Source: Geosiphon pyriformis
Lineage: Eukaryota; Glomeromycota; Glomeromycetes; Archaeosporales; Geosiphonaceae
Direction of reading: 5' to 3'
DNA: 64,000 nt
Assembly: GCA_016748015.1 (NCBI GenBank)
Contig: JAAOMT010000512.1
Span: forward strand, 140,263 to 204,262
Made by a program: the position numbers and the translations under genes. Positions 12,513-25,136 of this stretch are shown piece after piece (within the stretch, counting starts at the first letter, position 1; each line of letters begins with the position of its first letter). The notes beneath the pieces are model-generated. The model was not told where the DNA came from, did no database searches, and was given only the letters and a program-made list of their open reading frames with translations.

Positions 12513-14695
12513 ATATGTAATCAATTATTTAAGCCAATTAAAACAATATTATATTAAAACAAAATAAACTGAAAATAAATCTAGTTCATAAATTCTTTCA
12601 ATAATATTATTTAAATTTCTATAATCAAAGATAAACTTACTAAAAAATAATCTAATTGGTTTTATATTATTATAAATTTTAGTATTTGACATATACTATA
12701 AAGTAATAATTTATTTAATAGTGTTTTTATTTAAAAAAAAGACTTAATAATTAATATTTTATTATAGTTTATTTTATCAAGATTAATTTTAGACTTAAAA
12801 CATATGATATTTTTAGAAACACCAATTAAAAAATTAAAAAAATTATTAGTAGCATATTTTATAACAAGCAAATTTTTTTTATTTAAAAAGTCTTACCAAT
12901 ATGTTTATTCAAAAAAATAATAATCAGAGTAATTAAAAAACTAATAGACTTAATAACAAATTTTATTAGAACAACCAAACTTGAAATTTGAGTCTTTAAA
13001 AAATTCAATCTAGACTTAACAATAAAATTAACAACAAAAATAACCAGAAAAACAACAGAAAAGGAGCCAAAAAAGCAAAAACTTTAATATAAAACTTTTT
13101 ATTAACAGAAAAAAACATAGAAGACCTGAAACTAACAACAAACCTAAAAAACAATTTAGAAAAAAAATGAAAAAATCTTGTATTTAACAAACAAATAATC
13201 TAAACTTTGATATTTATAATAGTAACAACACTTAAAGATTTTTTATCAAATACAATATTTGTGCAGAATACTAATTTTTGTTATAGCAAGCTCTAATATT
13301 TTACAAGACTCAAAAATAATAACAGCAAAGTATTAATAATAATATAAATTAAAAAAAAAAGAAATAAAGCAAATATAACTGCTAATTTGAAAAATTTTAT
13401 TACTAATTTCAAAAGCAATACAACCAAAAAAAAGATTAACTAATTTGGTTTTAAAAAAATTTCTTAAAATAATAACTTCTTTTTGGTTAAGAAAAAAAAA
13501 TCCAAATACTGTTTTTTTTATTAGTACAAACTAATTATTAAGAGCAGTAGTAGCAAAAAAAGAGTTTTTAAAATTAATAACAATATATTATTACAAACCA
13601 GCAAACTTTAATTTAATAAAAATAATAATACCAAAAATATTAAAAGTATTTTTAATATTACAAAGTGCAATAGATATAAAAAAAAGAAAACCAAAAGTTA
13701 TAACAAAAAATTTCACAACTTTAAGTATGATTAAAAAGAAAAAACCACTAATAAAAACTTTAATAACAGCAACCAAATAATTTTTAAAAACAAAATCTAC
13801 AAAACAACTTAATATTGTCTTTGAAAACTGATTTAAACTCAATAAAGCCAGACAACAAATAAAACAAGAAATTTATCAAAACCAATTTAATTTTAAAAAT
13901 AATATTAAGCATTAAAATAAAGATTATTTACACAAAAAATTTTTAATAACTAGGAATTATTTTCTAAAAATTACTAAAGACAATATTAAAAAACAGAAAA
14001 ACAGAAGTTAATTTAGTTTCTATTTGATTAATCCAATTTTTAAATTAGATAATCTAATAAGTTGTTTTATTTTTAGGATTAGTAATAATTTGCTAAAAGA
14101 CATTATATTTAATAATATAGTTAGTAATTAATTTTGGTTTATTTTAAAAGTCATATTATTATTGTTGTTGTTTATATTAAGAAAAAAACTGGTTGCTGTT
14201 AAAAAGATTTTATACAAATTTTATTTAAAACCACAAAAAAATTTGGTGTAACAATAACAAATATAAGTAATTGCTGCTGTTTTTTTGGCTTTTTTAATTA
14301 TTTGTAAAGAAATAATAATAGTATTAATAGTAATAATAAAAAAAATCAACTTGTTAACTGGTTTGTTGTTAAATACTTTTAAGCTTTTGAAAAAAACAAA
14401 AACAATAATAAAACTGATTTAAGTGTATTTTTTAAAAAAAACTTTAACTGGAGAAAAACTATTAGTTAAAGATAAAAAAAATGCTTTAAAAACTATTAAA
14501 AACAGCTTTTTATTATTAATATTTAAAAAAAATGTAGGCAAAACATTTTGCTTAGCTGCTTTAACAATAAAAAGACTCTTTTTTGTTGAAACTTTATTAG
14601 TTACAATAAAAAAAATAATATTTAAAAGTTTTTTTACTCTTTATTTTAATTGTAATTATAAAAATAAAATAAAAAAGTTTTTTTTTTAATACATA
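12421..14695 (-). pseudogene. Decayed zinc-knuckle retroelement ORF, copy C (inverted)
   Basis: This is the reverse-complement counterpart of copy B. The segment 14430-14660 mirrors 10150-10400 of B, including the start-region motif. It is the most AT-shifted copy. Frames at 13005-13190, 13591-13842 (-) and 14423-14689 (+) are fragments or shadows. With copy B it makes a palindrome-like structure with arms of about 2.25 kb. Confidence 0.65.
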
Positions 14696-17296
14696 TAATT
14701 AACTATGATTAAATAATAATAAAAAATAAAACTATTATCTATAATAATATAGTTAATTTGATTTTTTAAAAAAAAATTGAATTTTTATGTTTTTAACAAA
14801 ATTTATATTGACAATTAATAAAAAACAACTGATTTTAATACAAATTTAATTATTTTAACAATAATTTTTATTAGATTAAACAGATTTTATAACTTTAATT
14901 TTAATAAATTTAATTTAGATTTATATATTTTATTAATAATAATATTAAATAAAATAAAATATTATAATTAAAGAAACAATAAACTTAATATAAAACATTA
15001 AATTAGCAAATTATTTTATAAAAAATTTAAAAAGTTATAAAAACAGTTTTATATTTAAAAACCAAATAATTTACTTAAAATAGTGTTAATATTTAAAAGT
15101 TTTTTATAAAATACAGCTTTTTTAAAGATATTAATATTAATTAATATTAATATTAAAAACTTTTTAAATTTAAAAACAAAACAACTTATTTTTATTAATA
15201 ATTAAATCTAAAAAACTAAAAAATAAAACAAGTTTAATTAAAAATTTAAACAATTATATTTTTAATATTAAATTATGCATGTAAAAAAAAGTTTGATTTT
15301 AAATATATTATATAAAACAATTACTTTTTTTGATTAAAAAAAATTCTAATAATAATAATAATAATAATATTTTTTATCAAAATTAATTAACACTTTAAAA
15401 ACGTTAAAAAATTTGAAATAAATAATAATATATTGCTATAAATTAGCAAATTTTAACAAATCATAAAAGTATTTTTAATATTATTAGTAAAAATATTTAA
15501 ATACAAATTTTATACAAAAAAGCTTTATATTATTATTTGTAATTAACTTTATATTAATAAAATAATGTATTAATTAAAATATAGTTTTAGATAAGTTAAT
15601 ATTATTATTAAAATTAAAATAAAGATTAATTTTAACAATTAATAATTATTTTTTAAATACTATTAAAATTAACAATGCTTTTAAAAACAAAAAAGTTTTA
15701 GCTTTTATTTTAATAGATTAATTTTCAAAATTAAATAATATAATAAAGTAATTAAATATAATTATATATTAAAATATAAATTGTTTTGTTTTTATAATTA
15801 ACAATAATTTATTAAAATTATTTATATTAAATAATATAATCAAATATTATTTAAAACTAATTCAACAGATATATTGCTATTTAAACTAAGAAAAACTCAG
15901 CATAAGAATAAATAATATAAGTAATATAATTAGTATTAATAATATAAAATTATTAAAAATATTAGAAAAACAGAAAAAACCAATGTTTTACTTTTAAAAA
16001 AAGAAACAGACTTTAAAAAAATATTATTCTTTAATTAATATTTATATTTAAATATTTGTTTAAACAACTAAATTTTATACTATATAAGTTTTAATATTGT
16101 TGTAATTTTAAAAAAAGTTATATATTTATTATTGCTAAATTATTTTCAAATTTTTGCATTTGAGTGTTGTTACGATCTGTATCTTTTTTAACTAATATAT
16201 ATCATAAAAATCTGATTTATTGATTTTAATTCAAAATACAAATAATTAAATTTAATTAGTTATTTATTAGTGTGTATTTAAAAACAAACATTGTTTTTAA
16301 CTTAACACAAATAACATAATATTATGCATTTTTAACATTAATTTTTGGTTTAATGTTTTACAATATTACTTAATACAAGCTTAATTAAAATAAGTCGGTT
16401 TGTTATTTTGTTATTATAATTATTTAAGTTACAAATAGATTATACTTTGGTTAAATTAAATTATTGAAACTAATATTAAAATTTAAAACAAATAAAGCAT
16501 ATTAACATCACGCTACACATTGTAATTTCCATTTTGATTAGTGAAACCAATAAGACTATTGTCTTGATCCCAGGATTTCAGAAAACAGACGGTTAGCCTG
16601 TTTTTTTTACTAGGATTTTCGTTTTGCTTTGAATTCCAACGTGATTAATCGTGTTTGTCGACTGGCCCAAATTCGGGTCTTTGTAAGGAGTTAAATAAAA
16701 ATTTGGAGGGCTAGAAATATGAAATGAATAATTTAATAATATCCAATTTGCTTTGTTGAATATTGATTGGTGAAAGTTGTAGAATTCTCGAGCCCTTAAT
16801 GCCTGATTAAAATCGATTATTTTATGGTGTATATTTTTTCAGTTCGCAAATGAGGCTGTAAAAAAAATGATTGGAGGTTAAGGATCGGGGAGATAGAATA
16901 AAAATTACACACCTGATAGACTTTCCAACTATAGACCAATATTTTGTCAAATAGCAAACAATTGTTCCTGATGAATCTAATTGAGAATCAACACTATTGT
17001 CCTATAATTACAAACAGGAACTATCCCAAAATAAGAGTTTTTAATGTTGAAAACTAGGTCCACATTCTACCTCTGCCTTGTTTTCTTGGAATGAGTCACC
17101 CAGATTTTATGATGAATGCCAAAGTCTTCCCGGATTTGATGTATATTTTTCCTGTAAAGACTTCTCAATCAAACCAAAATATGTTTTACATAGTCGGATT
17201 ATAATCAAAGACATGAATTCGCAAAAGATTTTTTTAACCAAACCAAACAATTGAGCCTAAAGACAAAGGCTCGGGTTTTGGTTAACTCTATTCTCT
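14696..17296. other. Intergenic: AT-rich decay, then unique sequence
   Basis: 14696 to about 16500 is AT-saturated with no frame or repeat I can name. From about 16500 base composition shifts abruptly to more normal unique sequence that forms the 3' flank of the GCFC-type gene. I see no gene in it. Confidence 0.45.
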
Positions 17297-20200
17297 TCAG
17301 AATCCGGCAGCCCCTCGCGCAATCCTTTCTAGAAGAGATGGAGACAACCAATCGGTTGGAATAATCTCTAATATCTGAATACAAAATGATTTATAAGTAT
17401 CTGATCCATATTGTTAGACCATAATATTTTAATACCTTTCGAAATTTGATAGTATCCGATGGCCCTCTGTAAAGAACTGGTAACAGGCATCGATCGACGA
17501 GGTGATCAACAATTAATGGTCGAAGATTTTCCGGGGACACATGAGATTTCCACAAAAGGAGATTTCCCAGAAGCTAAAATGCAAAGGCTTTGAAGATGAA
17601 AAAAATGAAAGATATACTTAATTACCTAGTTCAATAGATTACCGTAAAATTTCTCCAAAAATACCGCTCTCTTGCTCTCATAACTAACGTTTCGGATTCA
17701 TCAAATTTGGGCCACTCTACAGTTGGTTTATTGTATTTTATTGAGCTCACAATACTTATTAATCGATTTGTAAAGGCCCAAATTAAATCCTATCAATCAA
17801 ATATCCAAATCAATTTTGTAAACGATAAATAAAGGAGAATCTGGAGAGAATTTTTAAAATTTACTTTAAATTTCTGCGAACTATTACCAAGTTGACGTAG
17901 AACTTGGTCAATCAGTTCCACGGTTGCTTCGTTTTGGGTTTTTGAGTATGGGTTAAAAGTATTCACCATTAAGGTGAGTTTGGGAAGTATAACTTTGTCA
18001 ACTATCTTCTCCAACAGGCGGATATCGTCATCTTGATAATCAATCTCGTGAATATTTGAAACACCATATTCTGAAAGAATGTCATACCAACGCATCGCCG
18101 AAAATTGGGTGTTGGTCTATTTCGTTGTAAATACATGTTAAACAAGTCTTTAAAAGTTTAGTGAGAAAAAACATCCTTTTCCGTGCCTTGAATGGTTCCC
18201 ACATTAGGAGCTGATGCCTGATATAAAACTCGAAAACACCAGGCAGGCTCAAGCTACCATAGGCTTGAGCATAATCTTCGCGAAATTCGGTTTTAAAAGC
18301 TTCAAATTTAGACTTGACAATTGAAATCGATCGAAACTCATCGTCAACGTCATTAAAGATCTTAGCATATTGTTGCGCGATAATTTCTGTGTATGAAAAA
18401 TTCAATATCACTTTGGCTTGTTTTGTTAGAATTGAGGAATAATTATCGTAACGTACCAACTTTTGTTGATAATTCTATTTGATCTGCTTCTTCAAGTTCA
18501 TCATCTGTAGAGAGGCCTTCCTCTAGAAGTTCCTCTCGCTTGAGATTTTTTACACGGTTTGTTCGCCTGAATTCCCTTTGTTGTTGTCGGGTCTTTCGAA
18601 GTAGATTTTCTGTCCCAGCAACATCTGAGAGGGACCCAATCGATTAATTTGGGAAGTAAGCTAATTTTGATTTTAGGTAAATAAACACCGACTTGTTCCA
18701 AAAATGAGCGCCATATCATCAGAGTCATCTTCAAAGCGTCGATATATGACCTTTTCTGTAACATTGGACAGAATAATCAAATATTCAGCCTCTAGTTTTT
18801 CCAAATCGGGAAACTAAAAGGCAAATTTCAGTCAACAAAAGTACTAAATTAAGGAGAATTTCAAAAAATAACCGATTTTCTTACTTTAGCGTCTAGGAAT
18901 TCGACCAAATTTTCAAGAAAAGTTTTGAGCTCTTGAAAGTATTTATATCGATTTTTGGTTCTCTGGATATCAATTTCAAGTCGAGCATTTATTGTTTCCA
19001 AATTTTGTTTATCTTTTTTGATTTGTAACAATTCTGATTGATGGTTTTTGTAAACATCTTGCAAATCTATCAGCTGGTCAGAAAGTCGGGATTCAACTTC
19101 GGCTAATGTTGGTATCGGAATATTTGTTGGTACTGAGATAATTAAAAAAATTTTAGCGTTTATTTAATAATGATATAAATAAAAAAATGAAGAACTTACT
19201 GGCGGCTGGGATTAATGCTTCTCGTTTTTTGGGTGGTTTTGGGGAAACGATAGAAGATAAATTGGCCCCTTTTTTAATGGCTTCAATCTCCCATTGAAGT
19301 AACTCTTCGTCGTCTGATCCTTGAATATCACTATTGAAAAAAATCAATTTGAAAAAACATTCCCAAATAAAAAGCTTCGAAGATTTATCGTGAAATAGGG
19401 CATTACGCGTCAACGATCATTTGTTTCATCCCAGCTTTTTTTACGCGTTGTTGTTCTTTTCTCGCCTTTTTCCCCAATGCCAACCTTTCATCCAAATATT
19501 GTTCAAGCTCTAATGTATAACTTGTTAATAGATGTCATATAATTTTAGAACTTATGAATATTCTTCTACCTTCATCAGCATCACCAATTTCATCCTCTTC
19601 ACGCACTAATCTTGACTCGATATGCTTGCCCGATGAAGGTATTACCTAAAAAAGTTAGAGGGGTTTATTTTATATATATCAATAAAAATATTTATATATG
19701 CCCCATATAATTTTATATTTACATCAGTCTCTTCCGATAAGGATATGTATTCTGGTCTAGCATTACCCTGTTGACGTAACATTTCCCTCTGTTTTTTAGC
19801 GGCATGAATTGCATTCACGTCAGGTATTACTGAGGTGAAGCTTGCTAAATGAATGAAGCAAGATCAGAGTTCACGCTTATGAGAAAAAGAAAATAATTTT
19901 AAAACTCATATACTTTGCCTCTTGGCTCTTGAGAATCAAAAGGGGGAGCTGAAGGTGTACCGGCTCGCAATTCTGAAAGTATCTCTTTAGTGTATGAGGG
20001 AGATATTGAGGCTTGATCTAAATTTTGAGGAATTGATTCACTGAAGAAGATTTGCTCGATAATTAGCAATGAACTAAAATAAGATTTTAGGCAAATATGG
20101 ACTCAACTGATTGAGATATATTGTTTTTGACTTTTTCTGAGTAATCTTACGACTTGCTGCACTTTTGGTAACCTTAAAGGCTTCAGCTTCTTCTTCCTAG

Positions 20201-20534
20201 GTAGAAAAAAAATGTCTAAAAATGACTCGGAAAAGCCAAGGGCTGTTTTGGGAAATTGAAATTCCAGGAAGTATGGGACTACCTCATTTCCAAAACTGAG
20301 AGCAAATTTAGCGTTGGTCTTGACTTTTTTCTTGATAAGTTTATTTGACTCTAGTTTTGAGAAAATCAAGCTCTCTTCTTCTGGATCTATTTAGAAGTAA
20401 GAGGTTTATCAAGAATTGTTGTATCTTAATCCAAAACCAGTTGCGTAAAACATGCCTTGAGATGTTTCTGTAATGTCGCCTGCCGACTCCTTTTTGCGGA
20501 TGTTTCTAGTTTTTAATTTTTTCACTTGATTCAT
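17297..20534 (-). CDS. GCFC/PAXBP1-type splicing factor (GC-rich sequence DNA-binding factor family)
   Basis: A multi-exon gene assembled from conserved blocks. The start ATG is at 20534, and the N-terminus KKLKTRNIRKKE is followed by SFGNEEEEAEAFKV, as in PAXBP1/GCFC2. Next come ELRAGTPSAPPF, the EELLQWEIEAIKKGA block, and IPTLAEVESRL leading into a coiled coil (19080-18880). After that come EEGLSTDDE and then the GCFC domain (VDDEFRSISIVKSKF, YGSLSLPGVFEFYIRHQLL; 18460-18180). C-terminal exons carry LLGNLLLWKSHVSPENLRP (about 17570) and the end at 17297. The family acts in the nucleus with DHX15/Prp43-type helicase and TFIP11 in spliceosome disassembly; the DNA-binding name is historical. 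Two exon joins in the N-terminal half are uncertain: intron 1 has either a GC donor or a weak GT donor, and a splice near 20100 needs a weak donor. I give the span and not every exon. Confidence 0.85.
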
Positions 20535-20729
20535 AGGTATAAATTTTAGAAATTAACCTTTCCTATTACTATAAAATTTTCAATGACCTGATCTTTGCTA
20601 ATTGCCCATTTGCCATATCAAGTAAGGGAGCTCAACTATATTTGCCTTCCCAAAACTTTTTGATTTATTAGGGCTGTATTCTATTGAGGGCTAGCCTCTT
20701 GTATATTTGTCTTTTAGTTTTTTATCGCT
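20535..20729. promoter_or_regulatory. Divergent (shared) promoter region
   Basis: The GCFC-type gene (ATG at 20534, -) and the LRR gene (ATG at 20730, +) are transcribed away from each other, with only 195 bases between start codons. Both promoters must lie in this short stretch or overlap the genes. No clear TATA box is assigned. Confidence 0.5.
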
Positions 20730-22428
20730 ATGGGTTCTTTGAACGGAGATATTCAGGACCTGATCTTGGAAATGCTCTTTGAAGATCCCTATGCACGTTT
20801 CACTTTGCATTCGTGTTTGTTCTTAAATCGTGAGGTATTAATTTTTCAACCCAAAATATGATTGACCTAAATCAATTTTAATATTTTTTGCCGTTTTATC
20901 TCGAACGTGCATCAAAAATCAATAGTTCCATGTAATTGCTGTTAAATATTTGTACAAAGATCCATGGACTTACCTCCGAGGAGCAGATTCGCCAATTCGT
21001 GCTTCTAAATTGATAACGACATATTTACACTGTTTGCAAACGAGTACTAATGTTGACAAAAATTCTGGTGAACCATCATCCAAAAAGCTTCATTTAAATA
21101 TTGTCGAAGAACATCGCGGCAATCAAAGTGATACTTCATTAGTCGATGGAGATACTCGGACTATTCCAACATGGGATTATGTTGAGATAACGAGAAATCT
21201 CCACATTCCAGCTTTGTATGAATGTGTTGTTCATTGGCGTCATACATCTGTGGACGAAGAGAATGAAACTGAGGATGAAGAAATTTACATCAACAGGACA
21301 TTTTTTAATATTTTCAGAGCATTCATTCAAAAAGCTAAATTGCAGGAATGCACTTTTGCAGATTCGATGGAAAAACCTTATCCACCTCCTACCACAGTTG
21401 CCCATCTCAACGAACTCGCTATAGGGCTACATGCTCGCAATATTAAATTAGAGTATTTAAATTTGGGATATTTCAAGTGCAATGATGAAGCCCTCGGTTG
21501 CTTGACTGGGAAAATAACTCATCTTAAAACTTTTAAAGTGAAAGCTCAGCATTGCAGTGATGAGGCTCTAGCAGAATTCATTCGCTCGCAGCAAGCACTT
21601 GTCAAATTAAAAATCCGGAATGGAAAAAATATTCATCGTACGATTTCTGCCCTCGGCAGTCTAAGTAAAACTCTCGTAAAATTGCGCATATTGGGTTGTA
21701 ATTTAGAATCTTGTTCGGAACCATTTCAAGGGATTGCTGATTGTACCAAGCTCCGATCTCTTTATATGACCTCTGTCAAATTTCAACCTAATGTACCTCT
21801 GGCAAATTTTCTAATGCCCATCGCTGAAAATTGTATCTTTCATAATATTGATTTTAGTAAGACTGTTCTTCCAGATATAGTTTTGGCCGAGATCGCCAAA
21901 AATTCTGGATCGACCCTAATTAAAGTTATTGGAGGACGTCCTGATAATGGAACCCAAGAAAACTGTGCATTGGGTATTTCGGCATTAGGGATTTACGCGA
22001 GTAATTTGAAGTATTTTGAACGTAATATCCTTCCCAGCGAAGTCGAAGCTATGATTGGTCTTCTAGATTCAGTCGGTCACTCTTTAAATCGGTTAGACAT
22101 TGGATCTATTGATCTAGCCTCAATAGATACTTCTGATTTGATATGCGCGATTGGTAGAAATTGCCGGGAATTGACCATATTGGATATATCATTTTACAAT
22201 TTCTCGGAGGACTCGTTTGAACAGATAATAACTGGATGCACCAAATTACAAGATTTGACTTTTTTTAGCAATCCTAGTATAAACTATGATTTACTGGTCA
22301 GGCTTGCCAAAGGATCACAAGGGCCTTTGCAAACACTGAAGATTGCAGAATGTCACAATATAAATTTTGAAGAAATCAAACTTTTAGAGGAACTCGTAGA
22401 AGATGTGGAGTCGGATCTTTTAGAATAA
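20730..22428 (+). CDS. F-box/LRR-type repeat protein
   Basis: Exons 20730-20834 and 20926-22428 (GT-AG intron of 91 bases) give 535 aa. The N-terminal approximately 50 residues (DLILEMLFED, CLFLNREFHVIAVKYLYKDPW, spanning the intron) have the spacing of a short F-box-like helix pair. They are followed by a leucine-rich-repeat body with repeats of the LKTFKVKAQHCSDEAL and LTILDISFYNFSEDS kind, ending in an acidic EELVEDVESDLLE tail. Proteins of this shape are a very large family in Rhizophagus-like fungi and are presumed substrate adaptors of SCF ubiquitin ligases. The F-box is degenerate, so Skp1 binding is not certain and the substrate is unknown. The intact frame and normal base composition indicate a live gene. 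Starting at the first internal ATG (20950) would lose the F-box-like part. Confidence 0.8.
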
Positions 22429-22764
22429 ATTTATAGCTGCTTTCATTTTTCACTGGTGACACGATGTGGGAGGCGATTGAATGGAAAGCAAAAATTGTCG
22501 TTGTTTATAGTACTACTTTTACAATTTTGAACATTAATATTTTCTCTTGAATTTTCTATTTTATTGGCGCACTAAACGCTTCTTTGAAAATTTTGTATAT
22601 CATTTGAACAAAGTACTCTAGTTGATATTTGAGACGATCAAATATTTATAATGTAAATTTTACAGTGACAGAAGAAAAATTTTGTTATACCTGACCATAT
22701 TAAACTCTTGTAGATATAGCCTTCAAGAATCATTGATTGAAATTCACACTCTTTTCATAGGAAA
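22429..22764. other. Convergent 3' flanks, no gene
   Basis: The LRR gene ends at 22428 (+) and ALKBH1 ends at 22765 (-). The 336 bases between them are AT-rich 3' flank or UTR. A short open frame at 22682-22870 on the + strand lies opposite the last ALKBH1 exon and is a shadow. Confidence 0.6.
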
Positions 22765-24542
22765 TTATTTACAATCCCCATCAAAAACTTGTCTCACGTT
22801 AATATTAATGCGAGTAGTTTTCATATATTCACCAAAAATGCACCACCCTTTTTCCTCTATTTTTGGATAATTCTTTGAGGTATCATCAATGAATGAATAA
22901 TTAGGGCTTAGATAGGGTGGTAGGGTTCCTTCAAGAATACGTGGAACACCTGTTTTGAACGTATTTTTTTACATGAATAAAAATATAAATCTAGATTAAT
23001 CCTTGAACTTGATGAAATGAGACAATCATTTAGGAAGTCGCTACAACTGCTTCTAAAACTGGAAAGTTTGGAACCAGTTGCGATACATCTCTAAATAATG
23101 ATCGGGGGAAGGAGAAAAAAATACCATGAAAATAACCACGCGACGGCGGACACATCACCAAGATATCCCCACTTCGTAGATATATTGCTTTTGGAGGATG
23201 ATCACGTGTTGGACCGCCCATTAGGAAAATGCATGCGTGTCCAAAACTGTTTTGATTAGAAAATAAAAAAATTTTCCAAATTATAATAATAATAATTCAT
23301 CAGAAAGTATCAATTTAAATCCTTGCCTAATCGAAACTAAAGGGGCTCTAGTATTAATTTCACTTCGATCCACATGTGCCATCAGATTATCACGTAACTG
23401 ATAATAGTTTACAACCCCTGCCTCAGGTCTCCATTTTTCTATCGGATACTGATTTACATAACTTATGTCTGGTAATCTAATACCATTGATTGCTTTTACC
23501 ACTGCAGTTGTGAGATCTCCAATGTCTGTTGGAAACGGGTGCCGACGATCGAAATGATAAGTTTTTGTCGGCCAATGGTATTGATAGCCCAATGTAGTCC
23601 AACGTAGTTTGCGGAGTAATTGTGATGGTCGCAGGAGTGGTACATTGACTGAAGGTGGTGGATCGGGTTTTGATTTCGATAATAAATTCGGGGTGAATGA
23701 ATTTTCTTGAGTTGTAAATTCATTTGATGTTTTAAAAGTTAATTCACTTGATTGTTTCTTGGGAATATCTACTAAAACCTCACTTAGATCAGCTGTATTT
23801 TTTTCCTTTTCCCCACTAATATCAACTGGATGGTCATCAAATTTTGCTTTAGATTTCGTAATAGTGGCTTTCAGAGGAATGAAACATTTTTGATCATCTT
23901 CTGGTAGTTCTCCACTTATAATACGCTGATGAAGATTCCAAAGTCCATCTTTAGGTAGTGCATAATGTGTTTCCAGATTATTGAGGTTTGGAAACTTGGC
24001 AAAATCTTTCATGCAACGTTTTATCAAGCGTCTTTGTGCTTGCGGAGTGAATGGGTTACGTATAAATATGAAGCCTAAAAAACTTAATTAATCTTGAGTA
24101 TAATTGAATGAATATATAAGAAGAATTGACTTGGAGAATTACCGGGAACATCTTTAATCATAAACCCCGTTTTTCTATTTTTTCTAATTTGGTTCTTCAA
24201 TCCTTCATCATAGTTGGGAAAAGTTTCACAGCTTTCTCTCTCCCCGTCATTCTTTCTGATCTCATCAAAAGCAAAACCAGCACATTCACCCAAATCACAC
24301 CGTAATTCAAATTTTATAATTTCTTTTTCATTCTTTTCCTGATCATAATTATTATATCTTTCATCATCTTGATTAAGTCGATCAAAATCAATCACCCGGC
24401 TAAAATCCGGTTCTGGTAGTCTAGACTTGAAATTTCTTTCGGCATCTCGAAAAGCACTTTGGGTCGTAAATTGCGTACTGTTAGATTTTTGTGCGGTGGA
24501 TTGCCGATATGCAATTTTTTGTTGACGATTGGAGGTGTACAT
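22765..24542 (-). CDS. ALKBH1-type Fe(II)/2-oxoglutarate dioxygenase
   Basis: Exons 24542-24143, 24074-23327, 23246-23125 and 22949-22765 (all -) sum to 485 codons (484 aa). The AlkB fold is clear: LRWTTLGYQYHWPTKTY, the iron-binding H-x-D in NLMAHVDRSE (His 367, Asp 369), SFGHACIFLMGG, LRSGDILVM, the second His in GYFHGVPR (His 423), and R-x5-R in RININVRQVF (Arg 470, Arg 476) that binds 2-oxoglutarate. This subfamily oxidatively demethylates nucleic acids (tRNA m1A, and DNA 6mA has been claimed) in nucleus or mitochondria. Intron 2 has a GC donor (AG|GCAAGG) and AG acceptor; only this join keeps SIS-FGHAC in frame. Reading through intron 3 gives a false C-terminus ending at 23030; the true last exon, with both catalytic Arg, starts at 22949. 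Residues about 200-250 are a Ser/Thr-rich insert. Confidence 0.92.
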
Positions 24543-25136
24543 TTTAAAAGTTTTGGAACCTTACGATTTAAACAGATCATTTAGTGCAAATGTTTATCTT
24601 ATCAGTTGTAATCATTAAGCAATATCAAATATCGGCACTTTACATGGCATTCTTCTCAATTTGGCAACCTTTAATTGTTATTACAATTTTAAGTTTATTT
24701 GTTTATTTTTTGATTTGTTGTTTTAAATAAAGTTAATAATTTGTTTTATTATAAAACTTTTAATAATAAATATTAAAATAATTAAAATATTAAAAATAAT
24801 TAAAAATAACATTTTAATAAATTGCAATTTTAAATTATATAAACTGGAATAGGTATTGGAAGGACCACATTTTGTTAAAAAAAAAATATATATTTAATTT
24901 TAAGTAGATTTTATATTAATATTTATGTTAAAGACATAAATATAGGTTTTGAAATTGCAATAAATAATTTTTATTTTGTTTGTTTTAAAAGAGTTTTATT
25001 ATAACTATTCATTTAGAATGAATTTGAATAGCTGATTCCTTATTTTAGCATACACATCAATCAATTTTGGTTAACGATTTTAATTACCATTTTACCACTC
25101 CCTATTCAATTTTATCCTTTATTCTCTACCCACACC
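24543..25136. promoter_or_regulatory. Divergent intergenic promoter region
   Basis: 594 bases between the ALKBH1 start (-) and the kinase start (+). The middle (about 24690-25000) is very AT-rich, and the parts next to each start codon are more balanced. No gene or clear element is seen. Confidence 0.45.

Noticed and set aside
12200-12600. Inverted repeat as a sequencing hairpin artefact
   Set aside because: The arms outside the 76-base core have diverged strongly, which a fold-back artefact would not show.
23030-23221. Open frame ending at 23030 as the ALKBH1 C-terminus
   Set aside because: It reads through intron 3; splicing at 23125/22949 restores the conserved GVPR and RxxxxxR motifs.
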